Origin: Codonopsis lanceolata
Taxonomy: Eukaryota; Streptophyta; Magnoliopsida; Asterales; Campanulaceae
Reading direction: 5' to 3'
NCBI GenBank assembly: GCA_013146195.2
Contig: CM028384.1
Span: 78,526,728 to 78,590,727, forward strand
DNA: 64,000 nt
In this document: one piece after another, positions 11,991 to 22,532 of the stretch
How the letters are laid out: each line of letters begins with the position of its first letter
Position numbering within the stretch: the stretch's first letter is position 1
The notes under the pieces: model-generated
The model's input: only the letters and a program-made list of their open reading frames with translations
What the model was told of the DNA's origin: nothing
Database searches by the model: none
Made by a program: the position numbers and the translations under genes

Positions 11991-12461
11991 GCAGCTGCCT
12001 TTTCCCTTTTTTCTTTTTCTTTATTTTTTTTAATTGTGTACTCCCTTCCAGGCTTCTTGCACCAACTTTCTGTCCACCTTGCGGTTGCAAGGTCAAAGGG
12101 GCCTTGCGACTGTAAGCTAATTTCGCTTAAGTCCCTGAACTTTTATTATTTCTTGAATCAGCTGGAAATTGCTTTATTAATTTCAATTGAACTCGTAAAT
12201 TAAATCTTTTTGAGCAGCCTTCAACCTGTTTAAACTAAAACAAAAAAAATCTACAAAACTAAAAATAAAATTAGTGCATATAAATACATAAAAATAAAAT
12301 CTTTTTGTGAGGGTGACACTATTAACACTCCCCTATAAACCCACAAACTCAGGGAGACTCTAACGAGTGACTCAAAAAGCAACAACATAAATACAAAGAG
12401 ATAAGGATTAGAAATTGTTCTAAGTTATAGTCGTTAGCTTGACTTAAATCATTCCTTTTCA

Positions 12462-12995
12462 CTAAGAAGGCATCGCCGGATCACTTAGGAATGCACACAT
12501 TTTTGGTCCATAAAATCCACCATTCATGTAGTGTCTTAATTTTAGACCATTTAAGCCAAACACTTCCTTGGTGAAATTTTCTTTTCTATATGGCCATTTA
12601 ATTGATTTGGGGACGGGAAGTTTCACACCTAAATCTTCCAATGTAATCCTATCAGGAATTTCCTCCAATTTTTCATCATAACATTGCTCATCCTCATGTA
12701 TCTCTAAAATATGTTCTTGATTCTCTTCAAGAAAATATGAAGAAGACGTCCCTAACTCCACATAAGTGTCTAGCGGAGAATCAATTGGAGAATAAATTAC
12801 AGTGAAAGTCTCCGAAATTGTTTCGGGTTCTTGAGAACAATGAGGTGGTACATCATTTTGTGGAAAATCTTGGGATCTTAAAATCAACTCATCATCTTTT
12901 TCAATCGGCTCCTCTACTACTATCAATTCTTTTTCCTCAATATTTGTGTTTTCTTTACCCCTTTCTATATTACATTCCCCCTTAGAGACTTCCAT
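12462..12995 (-). CDS. Second ORF of the LARD-like element, function unknown
   Basis: The 177-codon ORF starts with ATG at 12995, 16 bp after the end of the upstream ORF. Its first two thirds are acidic (many Glu and Asp). The C-terminal part is better structured: a segment with LGVKLPVPKSIKWPYR and then a FGLNGLKLRHYMNGG-type stretch. I do not recognise a domain. The tight spacing to 13012-13803 suggests both ORFs come from one transcript of the element, or were one frame that has since been broken. It has no zinc knuckle and no protease motif. Confidence 0.5.
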   Translation of the reverse strand: MEVSKGECNIERGKENTNIEEKELIVVEEPIEKDDELILRSQDFPQNDVPPHCSQEPETISETFTVIYSPIDSPLDTYVELGTSSSYFLEENQEHILEIHEDEQCYDEKLEEIPDRITLEDLGVKLPVPKSIKWPYRKENFTKEVFGLNGLKLRHYMNGGFYGPKMCAFLSDPAMPS

Positions 12996-13011
12996 GGGTA
13001 TCTTATCATCT

Positions 13012-13803
13012 TTAAGGAATCAACTCCTTCTCTCGCACTTCTAGTTCTACTTTTTCATCTTTTTCTTGATTATTTTCACTTTTATCTTTTTCAATTTCTT
13101 TATCAGAATTATCTACTTTATCAGGCATATCAGAAGGTTGAATAGAATTACTTACCTCTTCTCTTTCTTCGTTAACTTTTGCAAATCGATTCTTTAAATT
13201 TTCTATCTCTTCTAGCAAATATTTCATAAGGGTAGCTTGACCTTTACTTGCTCCTTCTGACTTTGGAACTTCTTCATCTAAAGGTATTGGGTCATTTAAT
13301 TGATATTGTTTCTTTAGCTCATTTAAGCACCTCTTTTCAAATTTTGCCAAAAACTTAGAGTTTTGTTCTAGTTCTTGCATTTTAAGGTAAGACGAATAAG
13401 AATAAGGTTCATTAACAATTGAAGCTTTCTGGATTGCATATTGGGTTTTGCGAGTTTTAATTAGTTCTTCCATATATGCAATATCTTCTGACACACTAGG
13501 ATCACTAGGCGAAGAAAAAGAGGGTTGATGACAATAAGAAGGAGACTCATTATGATAATTATGCGAGGAGAAAGATGATTGATGACAATAAGTAGGAGAC
13601 TCATTATAAAAGGACGGATTATAATAGGGTGGCTCATTATAGTTATTATGATAGGGCGGAAAAGATGGATGATTGTGATAATCGCTTTCATAACTATTAG
13701 GAAAAGATGATTGATTTATTCTAGCATTTCGGTAGGCATATTCATTTGTGACTCTCATAGGTGCGTAATTTTCCATACCCCAATGATAATTATTGTACGC
13801 CAT
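13012..13803 (-). CDS. First ORF of the LARD-like element, gag-position protein
   Basis: The 263-codon ORF starts at the ATG at 13803, about 150 bp after the primer site, where gag normally begins. The N-terminal 85 residues are rich in Tyr, Asn, His, Ser and Pro with repeated YNESPTYCHQ-type units. The C-terminal half is charged and probably helical, with the motif SKGQATLMKYLLEEIENLKN. A near match (SKGQSALMKYMLEEIENLKK) occurs at 44,251-44,445 downstream of the Athila-like gag zinc knuckle. This links the ORF to that gag lineage while the capsid and zinc-knuckle regions are absent. The role is inferred from position only. Confidence 0.6.
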   Translation of the reverse strand: MAYNNYHWGMENYAPMRVTNEYAYRNARINQSSFPNSYESDYHNHPSFPPYHNNYNEPPYYNPSFYNESPTYCHQSSFSSHNYHNESPSYCHQPSFSSPSDPSVSEDIAYMEELIKTRKTQYAIQKASIVNEPYSYSSYLKMQELEQNSKFLAKFEKRCLNELKKQYQLNDPIPLDEEVPKSEGASKGQATLMKYLLEEIENLKNRFAKVNEEREEVSNSIQPSDMPDKVDNSDKEIEKDKSENNQEKDEKVELEVREKELIP

Positions 13804-13952
13804 AATTTTATTTTTTTAAGAGTTTTTTTTTTTTTTTTTTATTTTTGGAAATTTTTTTTTTGATTTTCGGAATTAATATATATTTTTATTTTTTAAGATT
13901 TTTTAAAAACGAAAATAATAAAAGAAAAGCTAAATTAACTAAATCAAAATAA

Positions 13953-13970
13953 CAAACAACAACGGCGCCA
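13953..13970 (-). promoter_or_regulatory. Primer binding site, tRNA-Asp type
   Basis: On the minus strand TGGCGCCGTTGTTGTTTG lies a few bases after the 5' LTR end (…CGATCA). TGGCGCCGTTG is the start of the tRNA-Asp-complementary primer site typical of Athila-type gypsy elements. The 3' half of the site has diverged. Confidence 0.75.
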
Positions 13971-13976
13971 AAAACT

Positions 13977-15176
13977 TGATCGATGTTTTATTTAATCTTT
14001 TTCCTTGCAAGTGGACAAGACTATTATAGAATAGTATTGGAAGCAAGGGTCGAACCACAGAGATTTGGATTTGATTATAGTAAATTTAACTAATCTATTA
14101 AAAAAACAGTTAATAACTAATGGGGTTTTTTGGTTTTTATAAATTAAATTAACTAGAAAGCAATAAAATAATCTAACTAACAAAGCATGATAAATATGAG
14201 ATAAATCAAAGAATTGTAAATCTTTTAGGAATTAGGATTCACTTGTATCTAATCTATTGTTTAATTCAAAATAATTATCATTCAATTTATTGGGTTCGTT
14301 CACAAAAGATAGATATAGACTGTTGAACAATTGGTTCAGTCTCCATCCCCGCAAAATTCATCCATTCTATATCCTAAGCACAGGAACTGTCAATCTAGCT
14401 GTCACCTAAATTTATGATCTATCTGTCACCTAGATCATGTATGAACCTGGTCCTAACTTATCACTCTCGTGCATCGATATGTCCAATTTATTGTGATGGT
14501 GAGCCAGTGTACGACATATGCACATTGGTCATGCAGTTATCCGCACCTCTAGGCCTTTATTATTTGCGATTACATTCATTTGTTCAAAGCGAAATAATAG
14601 AGGGATTGATAAACACCACAATCAACAAGAATTAAATGAATAAGAATTAATATAAAACAATAGATTTGATACAAGTTACCTCCAATTCCTAGATTATGGA
14701 GTTAGCTCTCCATAATTGAAAATACAAAACCTTGAACCATTTTTGGAGAATCTTTCTTCATAGACAAAGAAAAATAATACAGAACTTCTCTCATTTTTTT
14801 CCTAACTAAAGGGATCTATTTATACCTAATTAATCCTACAACAAGAAGGAAAAGGAGATACATTATAATTAAAACACTAAAGAGTTAAAATGGGATTTCA
14901 CAATTCCCAAGGCAATTGGATGTCTAAAAGTGGCGGCTGATTTTCTTTGTAAAAGCTGATTTTCAGCTTTTGGAATTTCAAGTTTTCAGCTTTTGCAGTT
15001 TGGTCCCTGAAGTTCTTCAATTCAGCATAAAATGCCTATATTTTGCACAATTATTCCAAAAGTCCCTGAAACTATAAAACAACACTAAAACACATATTAG
15101 ACAACAAAAACCTCGAGAAATAACATAATTTAAGTCGGAATAATACTCAATAACTGTGTATAAAATACAGTTATCA
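13977..15176 (-). repeat. 5' LTR of the LARD-like element (1,200 bp)
   Basis: It begins TGATAACTGTATTTTA (minus strand from 15176) and ends CATCGATCA (13977), with TG...CA borders. It is followed by the primer site and matched by the partial copy at 7649-8463. The 5 bp outside the LTR are GTTAC (15177-15181); the matching duplication on the other side is lost in the gap. Confidence 0.85.
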
Positions 15177-15388
15177 GTTACCTTACCTCCAGCTCCTTTC
15201 TGGAGTCCATAAATCTCATATGGACAAGGATCAGCTGTTGTGGACAGCCCTAGTTTTTCAACCAAAAAGGTAGATGCCCTGTTGACACAGCTTCCTCCGT
15301 CAATGGCTATCACGCAAACCTTTCCTAGCACTAACCCGCGTGTCTTAAAAATTCTTCCCCTCTGTGCAGTCTCCTCTATGTTCAATTA
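15177..15388 (-). pseudogene. Gypsy-type aspartic protease fragment, copy 1
   Basis: The minus-strand reading frame contains the retropepsin pattern AIDGGSCVNRASTFLVEKLG followed by a PYEIYGLQKGAGGKVT segment, typical of Ty3/gypsy proteases (catalytic Asp in D-G-G-S). It begins only about 25-40 nt after the primer site at 15414-15425, with no gag between. The start codon seen in copy 2 is ATA here. The frame is cut at 15177 by the LARD-like element's LTR. Confidence 0.75.
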
Positions 15389-15413
15389 CGAATAAGGATT
15401 CATAATGAACTGT

Positions 15414-15425
15414 GCTCTGATACCA
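15414..15425 (-). promoter_or_regulatory. Primer binding site, initiator tRNA-Met type, copy 1
   Basis: On the minus strand TGGTATCAGAGC lies 2 nt after the LTR end at 15428. This is the tRNA-iMet-complementary primer site common in plant LTR retrotransposons. Confidence 0.85.
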
Positions 15426-15427
15426 CT

Positions 15428-15963
15428 TGATGTGAATTCTAAAACCCTAATACTCAAGGAGGCGTAAACAACTTGAATGGTCAGATTCACAACGACGAAC
15501 AACCCAAAAACAGCCCACGAAACCCTTGTATAACCTACGGCAATGACAAGGAATACGAAGAACGGATAGACGGACTCACCGGTTGAGTTTCACTCACTCA
15601 ACGTAAAGAGAACCGACGATGCAACTAATCTAGGCTCCACTCACCTGGATTGAATTGAACCGATTTAAAAGAAAGAACAAAACTAGTTTTTTACAAAGTG
15701 TTTTACACAAAAATCATAATCTGCGTTTTCATTGAATTAAATTTCCTTATAAAGGCTTACAAAATATCCTACATCTAAAAAGAAAAGAACTCCTAACTTG
15801 GAGAGAAAGTAATCCTAATTCTACTCACCATAAATAAAGACTTCCTAATCAACTAAAACATTAAAAGTAAACCAACTTTTAAGGAAACAAAATAACAACT
15901 AATTAAATAAAAGATTTAATTAAAACCCTAGTCTAATTGGGATTCCTTCATGAAGGGCGGTTA
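15428..15963 (-). repeat. 536-bp LTR, copy 1
   Basis: The minus-strand LTR ends GAATTCACATCA at 15428, next to the primer site. It starts at 15963, where TG has become TA (TAACCGCCC versus TGATCGCCC in copy 2), right after a purine-rich tract GGTGGGAAAGGGG. It aligns over its whole length with 18721-19256, which is also 536 bp. Confidence 0.82.
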
Positions 15964-17700
15964 CCCCTTTCCCACCTTCCAGACGTTGCTTCTTGGAATG
16001 CCTTGCCCCGTAAGGTACATCAAAACCCAAACCCACATCAGCCTTGGTCCCTTCATATCGAATCCAACATCCCTTATAATCCATGCGTCTTCCTTCAGCC
16101 CGCTTCCCTGCGAACCCAGCCTACTCGTAGCCCTCTTACCCACACCATTCCAACCCGTGTTCCCTTTTAAAATACCCTTCCAGTCAACTTGGCCCTGCTC
16201 TACCAACTCCTTTGCCGAGCAACCCTTGTGAACCTTTATCCTCGAGCAATTACTCCAAGCCGAGCAACTAAACTTCCTCGGCCCATTGGTCTTAAGTCGA
16301 GCATCCTTGTTTAGTTTCTCCGTCCACCATCCACTCATTGGCCCACCTTTCCAAAGCCCTATACCGAATAGTTCCCCGCTGGTTGTCCGAAGGCGACTTA
16401 TGCTCGCTCCTATACTCGTTGTGCTCGCTTTATCATGCTTGGATTGAACCATCCCTTTGTGAAACTCCCTTGTCGATCTCAACCCTCCTGCCCAGTCCGA
16501 CTTGGATAGTAATTTCCAATTGAATTAATAAAACTTCTTTCAAATCAGGTTGCTTTAAATTTTTCCATCCCCCGATTGCGATTCACCTTCTCGCAACAGT
16601 AAAAATGTTTTGAAATTTTTTGAAAGAGAAAGGGATATCAATAGTACTAATGTATGGCTGGGGGCAAGAATACGATAGACTAAAGATGAGAAAGTTGCCT
16701 ATTGTTGCATGCTCCTTTAAAGATCTAAATGAGTGTTTGTCGCTGCTCTTCGTTTTACCCAGGATTAAACAACATAGAAAGAGAGGACAATGAGAAGGAG
16801 AACAAATTGAAAAACAAGATTGAAAAACAAAATTAAAAAACAAAGAATTGCTATAAGACGAAAAGGAGAAACAACTCACCTGTGCGCAATCGTCGTGTCC
16901 ATTGGATTGTATTTCTCCTAGGAAACCCTAGAAAATTAGGAGGGAGAGGACGGGAGAGAAGAGAAGGGGCATTAAAAATTTTGGAATATTAGAGGGAAAA
17001 TTTTGGTAATTTCTATTTCAACCTCCCAATTTACCGTTTAATTTGTTTAGGACGCTGGGTACCAGTACTAAAAAAAATCATTTGTTACCCAAAACTCCAA
17101 CCGATCTAATTGACCATGTAATAAGGTCGGGAGATAAATGCGACCTAAAAAGTGGCGTCCCTAAAACTACTTTTTTTTGTAGTGTCTTCCTTGGTCCTAC
17201 TTTCCATAACCAGATCGCACCCATTCTGTTGCTGGTCTATTCCCAACTTCGAACAAGTCCCACACACCCCCGCATCACACTTTCCCTCGCGGAAGAAGGT
17301 TATCTTGAAAACAATGCAAGGATCAACCCCGCCCGTGCACTTGTATTTTTATTGTGGTCCACCATTCTGGTTTTGATAACAAAGTATTTTCCCACATCCA
17401 TTGGTACTCGTTGTTTTCTCCAACATAATTCCCTTTGCTTTCAATTCCCCTTTGTAAGTTTCCCGATTCTCTTCTAACCCCAGCCAGCTGGCCTTTGGTG
17501 AAGTTAATTGCGATAGCCTTTTCTTTACTTCCTTGAGAACTGCTCCAACTCCGTTGGCAAATTCTGAATTAGCCCCAAAGCTTTTGTTCAAAACGGTAAC
17601 AGTCTCATGGTCTTTGTCTTGGACCACCCCAACCGTGCACCCCTTACTTTCCTCAAATTTGTTTCCCTTTTATGATCTGACCATACACAAGCTTGTACGG

Positions 17701-18207
17701 TTAGAAATTCCGTCTTTCGTATTGCCCAAGGATTTGTTTCTTCTTTACTGTGTATAACCAGGTTTCCCAAGCACACCTTGTTATCCTTAATTTTTGTTGA
17801 TTCTGCCCATAATCTTTGTTGTAGCATTGAGTCCTTCTTAATTTATTGTGCCCAAGTGCAGCCCATATACTCGTCTCTCTTTCCTTCCAATTTTCCTCCC
17901 AAGGTGGTTTAAACCCGTGTAAGGCCCATATTGGTATGGCCACTCGTTTTTCCTTCCATCTTATGCAAACTGTCACCAAAATTTGTCCAAGCACTCGAAA
18001 TTGAACAGTAACGTCACATACCTTGGAATACTTCAAATTGTGGAGTTGTAACTCGCCGTTGTTGGTCTTAAGTTCGACTCCAGACTGTTCTTCTTGCCAC
18101 AAAACCTCAGCCCTCTCCACCTTTAGAACATAATTCGTAATCCATGATGCAAACGGATTTGGGATTTTATAGTCAGACGTATCTTCGTATACGTGTGCTT
18201 GCTTCAC
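17701..18207 (-). CDS. Unrecognised ORF inside the tandem gypsy unit
   Basis: The 168-codon ORF lies between the protease fragment and the 3' end of the unit. Composition is protein-like (several Trp residues, a WALHGFKPPWEENWKERE stretch) and it does not look like low complexity. No family is recognised. It may be decayed retroelement coding sequence or a captured fragment, and it may begin further upstream in a shifted frame. Confidence 0.25.
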   Translation of the reverse strand: MKQAHVYEDTSDYKIPNPFASWITNYVLKVERAEVLWQEEQSGVELKTNNGELQLHNLKYSKVCDVTVQFRVLGQILVTVCIRWKEKRVAIPIWALHGFKPPWEENWKERETSIWAALGHNKLRRTQCYNKDYGQNQQKLRITRCAWETWLYTVKKKQILGQYERRNF

Positions 18208-18474
18208 TTTCCTTCCGAACCATAATCATCTTTTCTTCGATCAGTTTCTCTTATTCCTCTTTCTTTGGCTTGTCTACAGTTTGCAATGTGACCGAGTTGC
18301 CTTCATCGCCCATGGACGTGGATGGCTTTAACATATACTTCCTTTTTCCCCTTAGTTGCTATGTACGTATTGCATCGCCCATCATGCACCCCGAATCTAT
18401 CGAACTTCCATGGCCTCCCCAAATGTATGTGACAGGAGTCGATGTGAAGAACGCGACGCCAACCTGCTTAGTTA

Positions 18475-18672
18475 CCTTAACTCCTGCTCCTTTCTGGAGT
18501 CCATAAAGCTCATATGTATAAGGATGAGCTGTTATGGGCAGCCCTAGTTTTTCTACAAAAAGGTAGATGCCCCGTTGACACAGCTTCCTTCGTCAATGGC
18601 TATCATGCAAACCTTTCCCAGCACTAACCCGCATGTTTTAAAAATTCTTCCCCTCTGTGCAGTCTCCTCCAT
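18475..18672 (-). pseudogene. Gypsy-type aspartic protease fragment, copy 2
   Basis: A short frame opens with ATG at 18672, 34 nt after the primer site, and runs through the same protease segment as copy 1 (RGRIFKTCGLVLGKVC...). The catalytic motif reads D-E-G-S rather than D-G-G-S, so activity is doubtful. As in copy 1, protease follows the primer site with no gag. Confidence 0.7.
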
Positions 18673-18706
18673 GTTTAATTACGAATAAGGATTCGTAATG
18701 AATTGT

Positions 18707-18718
18707 GCTCTGATACCA
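18707..18718 (-). promoter_or_regulatory. Primer binding site, initiator tRNA-Met type, copy 2
   Basis: TGGTATCAGAGC on the minus strand, 2 nt from the end of LTR copy 2, identical in placement to copy 1. Confidence 0.85.
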
Positions 18719-18720
18719 CT

Positions 18721-19256
18721 TTATGTGAATTCTAAAACCCTAATACTCAAGCTGGCGTAAACAACTTGAATGGTCAGATTCACAACGACGAACAACCCCA
18801 AAACAGCTCACAAAACCCTTGTATCACCCACGAAAATGACAAGGAATACGAAGGACAGATAGACGGACTCACCGGTTGAGTTTCACTCGCTCAACGTAAA
18901 GAGAATCGACGATGCAACTAATCTAGGCTTCGCTTACCTTGATTGAATTGAACCGATTTAAAAGAAAGAACAAAACTAGTTCTTCACAAAGTGTTTTACA
19001 CAAAAATCATAATCCGTGTTTTCATTGAATTAAATTTACTTATAAAGGCTTACAAAATATCTTACACCTAAAAAGAAAAGAACTCCTAGCTTGGAGAGAA
19101 AGTAATCCTAATTCTACTCACCATAAATAAAGACTTACTAATCAACTAAAACATTAAAAGTAAACCAACTTTTAAGGAAACAAAATAACAACTAATTAAA
19201 TAAAAGATTTAATTAAAACCCTAGTCTAATTGGGATTCCTTCATGTAGGGCGATCA
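18721..19256 (-). repeat. 536-bp LTR, copy 2
   Basis: The minus-strand LTR starts TGATCGCCC at 19256, immediately after a GGTGGGAAAGGGG purine tract, and ends at 18721 beside the primer site. It is the same length as copy 1 with mostly substitutions between them. Confidence 0.85.
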
Positions 19257-19770
19257 CCCCTTTCCCACCTTCGGCCGTTGCTTCTTTGAATGCCTTGCCC
19301 CACAAACCCAAACCCAAATCAACCTTGGTCCCTTCATATCGAACGTAATATCCCCTATAATTCATGTGTCTTCCTTCAGCCCGCTTCCCCGCAAACCCAG
19401 CCTGCTCGTAGCCCTCTTACCTGCACCATTCCAACCCGTGTTCCCTTTTAAAATACCATTCCAGTCAACTCGGCCCTGCTCTACCAACTCCTTTGCCGAG
19501 CAACCCTTGTGAGCCTTCATCCCCGAGCATTTACTCCAAGCCGAACAACTAAACTTCCTCGGCCCATTGGTTTTAAGTCGAGCATCCTTGTTTACTTTCT
19601 CCGTCCACCATCCACTCATTGGCCCACCTTTACAAAGCCCTATTCCGAGTAGTTCCCCGCTGGTTGTCCGAACGCTCCTATGCTCGCTTTCTCATACTTG
19701 GATGGAACCATCCCTTTGTGAAACTCCCTTGTCGATCTCAACCCTCTTGCCCAGTTCGACTTGGAGGCTC
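19257..19770 (-). mobile_element. 3' internal remnant upstream of LTR copy 2
   Basis: This segment matches 15964-16508, the 3' end of the interior, including the polypurine tract. Similarity stops abruptly near 19770. A 3' internal end upstream of an LTR that is followed by a primer site shows that LTR copy 2 is shared between two units. The outermost 5' LTR is missing. Confidence 0.72.
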
Positions 19771-21105
19771 TACTCGCATCAGTTTTCTCGATAGAACATA
19801 GCTAGAATTTTCGCCGCTGCGATCTTCTTTTTAAGTCGTCGTTCCTTTTCCTCTCTCTCTCTCTCTCTCAAATATGTTGAACAAAAATAGCCTCAAACAT
19901 AGGTAGGTTAATTTTTTAGCTTAATCTCAATGCGTGATTTACTTGTATACAAACTCTTACTAGAAGACTTTCTTCCGAGATTAACCGAGGAGATAGACTA
20001 CTTCACCAAAACAACCCGGCAGAAACATATCATGTGTAAGATTACTTCTAATACCATAATATTAATTATTAGTTATATTTTAATCTCTTATAATATTTTC
20101 CAATGAGTAGATCTCATGTAAAACTGTCTTACGGATCTTAATTCGTAAGACGGACCCCACTCTCTTACAACTCAACCAACCAATACACGGTGAGTCGGGT
20201 AAAGAAGATATGTCTTACAAAAAATATTTGTAAGACCATCTTACACAAGTTTTTGCCTTTTCGATATATATTAATATATGTATAATTTACTAAGTTAGTA
20301 TCTGATATATAGTCATGGGCTAAATTTCCTATTGTGGGTCGAGCCCACTTAAATAATGACACGAAAGTTCATCATCTTAACGACTCAATTCCAAAATTGT
20401 CTAATACCGAAACTAGACTAAAATGATTTGATTAGCCCAAAACAATATAATTTAAATTATATTATAATTTGATATTTCATACTAGTATTTTTGGGCTATT
20501 ACACTAAGTTAATTTGAAATATGGTGGTCACTGCTCAGCTTTAAAATTAGTTCAACTATAAGAAGTTGTATTTGACTTTTATGTACGTAGAAAAAATTCA
20601 GCTTCCATTCTTTTTTTCTTCCGAGATTCTGGAGAAATCCTTGGCAACACTAGATGATACCAGAAAAAAGAAAATGTTATTCTTACTACTAATCCTATAA
20701 CTTTCCTTACAACTAAATCTTGAATTGAGAAAAATTGTTTTGGACAAATACAACTTTACCTTATTTAAAACTTAGTTGTAAGGAAAAATGTAGAAGTAGT
20801 TGTAAGGCTAGCAATGTTGCCAGAAAAATCACTTCGGAAACCATCACATGCGGTTCTAGGAATTTTAAACCATCGTGGGCTTGGAATTAAAAAAATATCG
20901 AACCTCTAAATGTTACAACGAAACCCCTATAGATACAATATCACTAAAGAGGTTAAGTTACCAAATTATCCTCCTTCCATTTTAAAAGAAAAAATATTAA
21001 ACTTTAAAACTAGCTTTGTTTACCGAACAACCCTCCATCCATTTAAAAAAAATCATTTACTAAACTAAATCAAAGGCAATGCAATCTGATGTCCTAACCC
21101 TTAAA
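19771..21105. other. AT-rich spacer with simple repeats and foldback sequences
   Basis: It holds a CT repeat (19851-19869), a stretch at 20,105-20,250 with repeated GTCTTAC/GTAAGAC motifs in both orientations (a MITE-like remnant) and the foldback element at 20674-20816. No gene is supported. Confidence 0.5.
20674..20816. repeat. Foldback (MITE-like) inverted repeat
   Basis: The left arm (about 20680-20722, containing CTTTCCTTACAACTAAA) and the right arm (about 20770-20812, containing TTAGTTGTAAGGAAAAA) are imperfect inverted copies of about 45 bp around a short centre. Target duplication and superfamily are not clear. Confidence 0.4.
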
Positions 21106-21454
21106 TGTTGGATTTATTCCATTATGTGACCCATATGAATATGAACCATATAAATTAATGATAAATAAAGTTTTAGCAATAAAGTGTTCCACTTTGATGG
21201 TTAAGTGAGAATAAGAGTATGTTAAAGCTTGAGAGTTTTAAAGTGGTACTCTCTCTTCCTATACCTTTAAAATTTGTACATAATATATACATAATAATGG
21301 ACATATATGTATATATATTCCCTTTGGAGATAAATATCATTGACCAAAGTCAATGATGTTTATCAATGTCATCATTTCTAAAGGCGGTGGCGTGAAGTTT
21401 GGATCAAGGAAGGCTTGATTAGATTTGTTTCTAATATGAAGAAACAATGACAAG

Positions 21455-21511
<57 letters not shown>

Positions 21512-21790
21512 TGGATCCAATATAACATGTCATGAACAACAAAAAAGAGACAGACTAAAAGTAGCGTCCTCGAAAAGTAAAGGAAAATAAAAGTGAAAGG
21601 CAAGGTCGAAAATTCTGCTTTCCATAACAGTTGTAAGTTAATATCATGGATCCAAGTTAGTTTCCATTATCTGTTTATGTATATTAAATCGTGATAATTA
21701 TGTGTTCCAAGATTTTTGGTTTATTAAAGTATCATGAGTTTCTAGAAAATGATTTATGTTTGAAACTCATGCATGTATAAAAGTATAACA
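21106..21790 (+). repeat. 5' LTR of copia element 1 (685 bp)
   Basis: It begins TGTTGGATTTATTCC and ends GTATAACA, with TGTT/AACA inverted borders, 2 nt before a tRNA-iMet primer site. It contains a TC repeat (21455-21474) followed by a TA repeat (to 21509). The outer 5 bp are TTAAA (21101-21105). The 3' LTR is not found in the window. Confidence 0.78.
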
Positions 21791-21792
21791 TG

Positions 21793-21804
21793 TGGTATCA
21801 GAGC
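21793..21804 (+). promoter_or_regulatory. Primer binding site of copia 1
   Basis: TGGTATCAGAGC, complementary to initiator tRNA-Met, 2 nt after the LTR end. It primes minus-strand DNA synthesis in this class. Confidence 0.88.
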
Positions 21805-22532
21805 TTAAGGTTGCGAACTCATAATTTCTCCTATTAAAGTGTCTCTTATATTTTAAACTGTAAAGTTTGTACGGTAATTAGTACATGTAATATTTTGTCG
21901 CTCTTGTACTGTTTAAGAGTGAAATCAAAGTTTTTGTGTAGTAAAGTTTTTGCGCAAAATTAATTGGGTGTTTAACATCGGTTATGTTGAATTTCAAGCT
22001 TTGTCGAAAATTTGTAGAACAAATTGGATATTATGTTTTTTATTTTCCAAATAAAATTTTCATGTTCTGTTAAAGGCTTGAAATATAAAAGTATAATTTA
22101 TTGTTAAGGCATTAATAGCTTGTTAGTCACCAAAGTGGCCTGGCTAAATGGAATGTCTAACACATTAAATTAATTTTATGTCAGTTGTTCATGAGTACAG
22201 AGATGCCTCTAAAAATGACAAGGAAAGTTGATTGAATAATTGAGTTTATAGACTAATTGCTAGAAGGTCATCCAAAGACGGACCATTGCAACTAGTCTAT
22301 AACGTTAAAGGGATTAATCATTGTACCTTGATTAAATAAGATGTATATCTAAAGATAGACAACTTATTTAACTATTGTATGTTATGATTGTCCATTAAAG
22401 TTTCTATCGTATGACATCGATTAAATTGTTTATGCGTTTAAGGCTTACCCAAAGGTGAACTTAAATACATGCTTAAAGTTCATGACTGTTTCTGAACTTA
22501 TTAAAGTTAACTCAAAGCGCTAATGGTTGAGC

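Larger units (their letters stand above)
7649..15176 (-). mobile_element. Non-autonomous Athila-related LTR element (LARD-like), 3' LTR truncated by gap
   Basis: On the minus strand the order is 5' LTR (15176-13977), tRNA-Asp-type primer site (13970-13953), two ORFs (13803-13012, 12995-12462), a GC-rich block (about 11990-11130), a long non-coding part, a polypurine tract (8478-8464) and a partial 3' LTR (8463-7649). No protease, reverse transcriptase, RNase H or integrase is seen in the 5.5-kb interior, so the element is non-autonomous. Its LTR start and U3 resemble those of the gag-bearing elements at 41460 and 47029, which suggests that related autonomous elements supply its proteins. It is inserted in the protease region of the 536-bp-LTR family at 15176/15177. 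Confidence 0.78.
15964..18720 (-). mobile_element. Internal region of the tandem 536-bp-LTR gypsy unit
   Basis: This 2.76-kb interior lies between LTR copy 2 (upstream on the minus strand) and LTR copy 1. It begins with a primer site and protease (18718-18475) and ends with a polypurine tract (15979-15964). There is no reverse transcriptase or integrase, so the unit is non-autonomous. The 173-codon ORF at 15961-16482 (minus) is partly repeated at 19362-19619 but matches no domain I know. At 17171-17184 the motif TTTTTTTTGTAGTG looks like a CACTA transposon end; its partner end is not clear. Confidence 0.65.

Noticed and set aside
17043..17477. 144-codon plus-strand ORF
   Set aside because: Runs antisense to the gypsy unit, crosses the CACTA-like motif and has no recognisable domain.
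21455..21509. TC/TA microsatellite considered as a separate repeat locus
   Set aside because: It lies within the copia 1 LTR and is described there.
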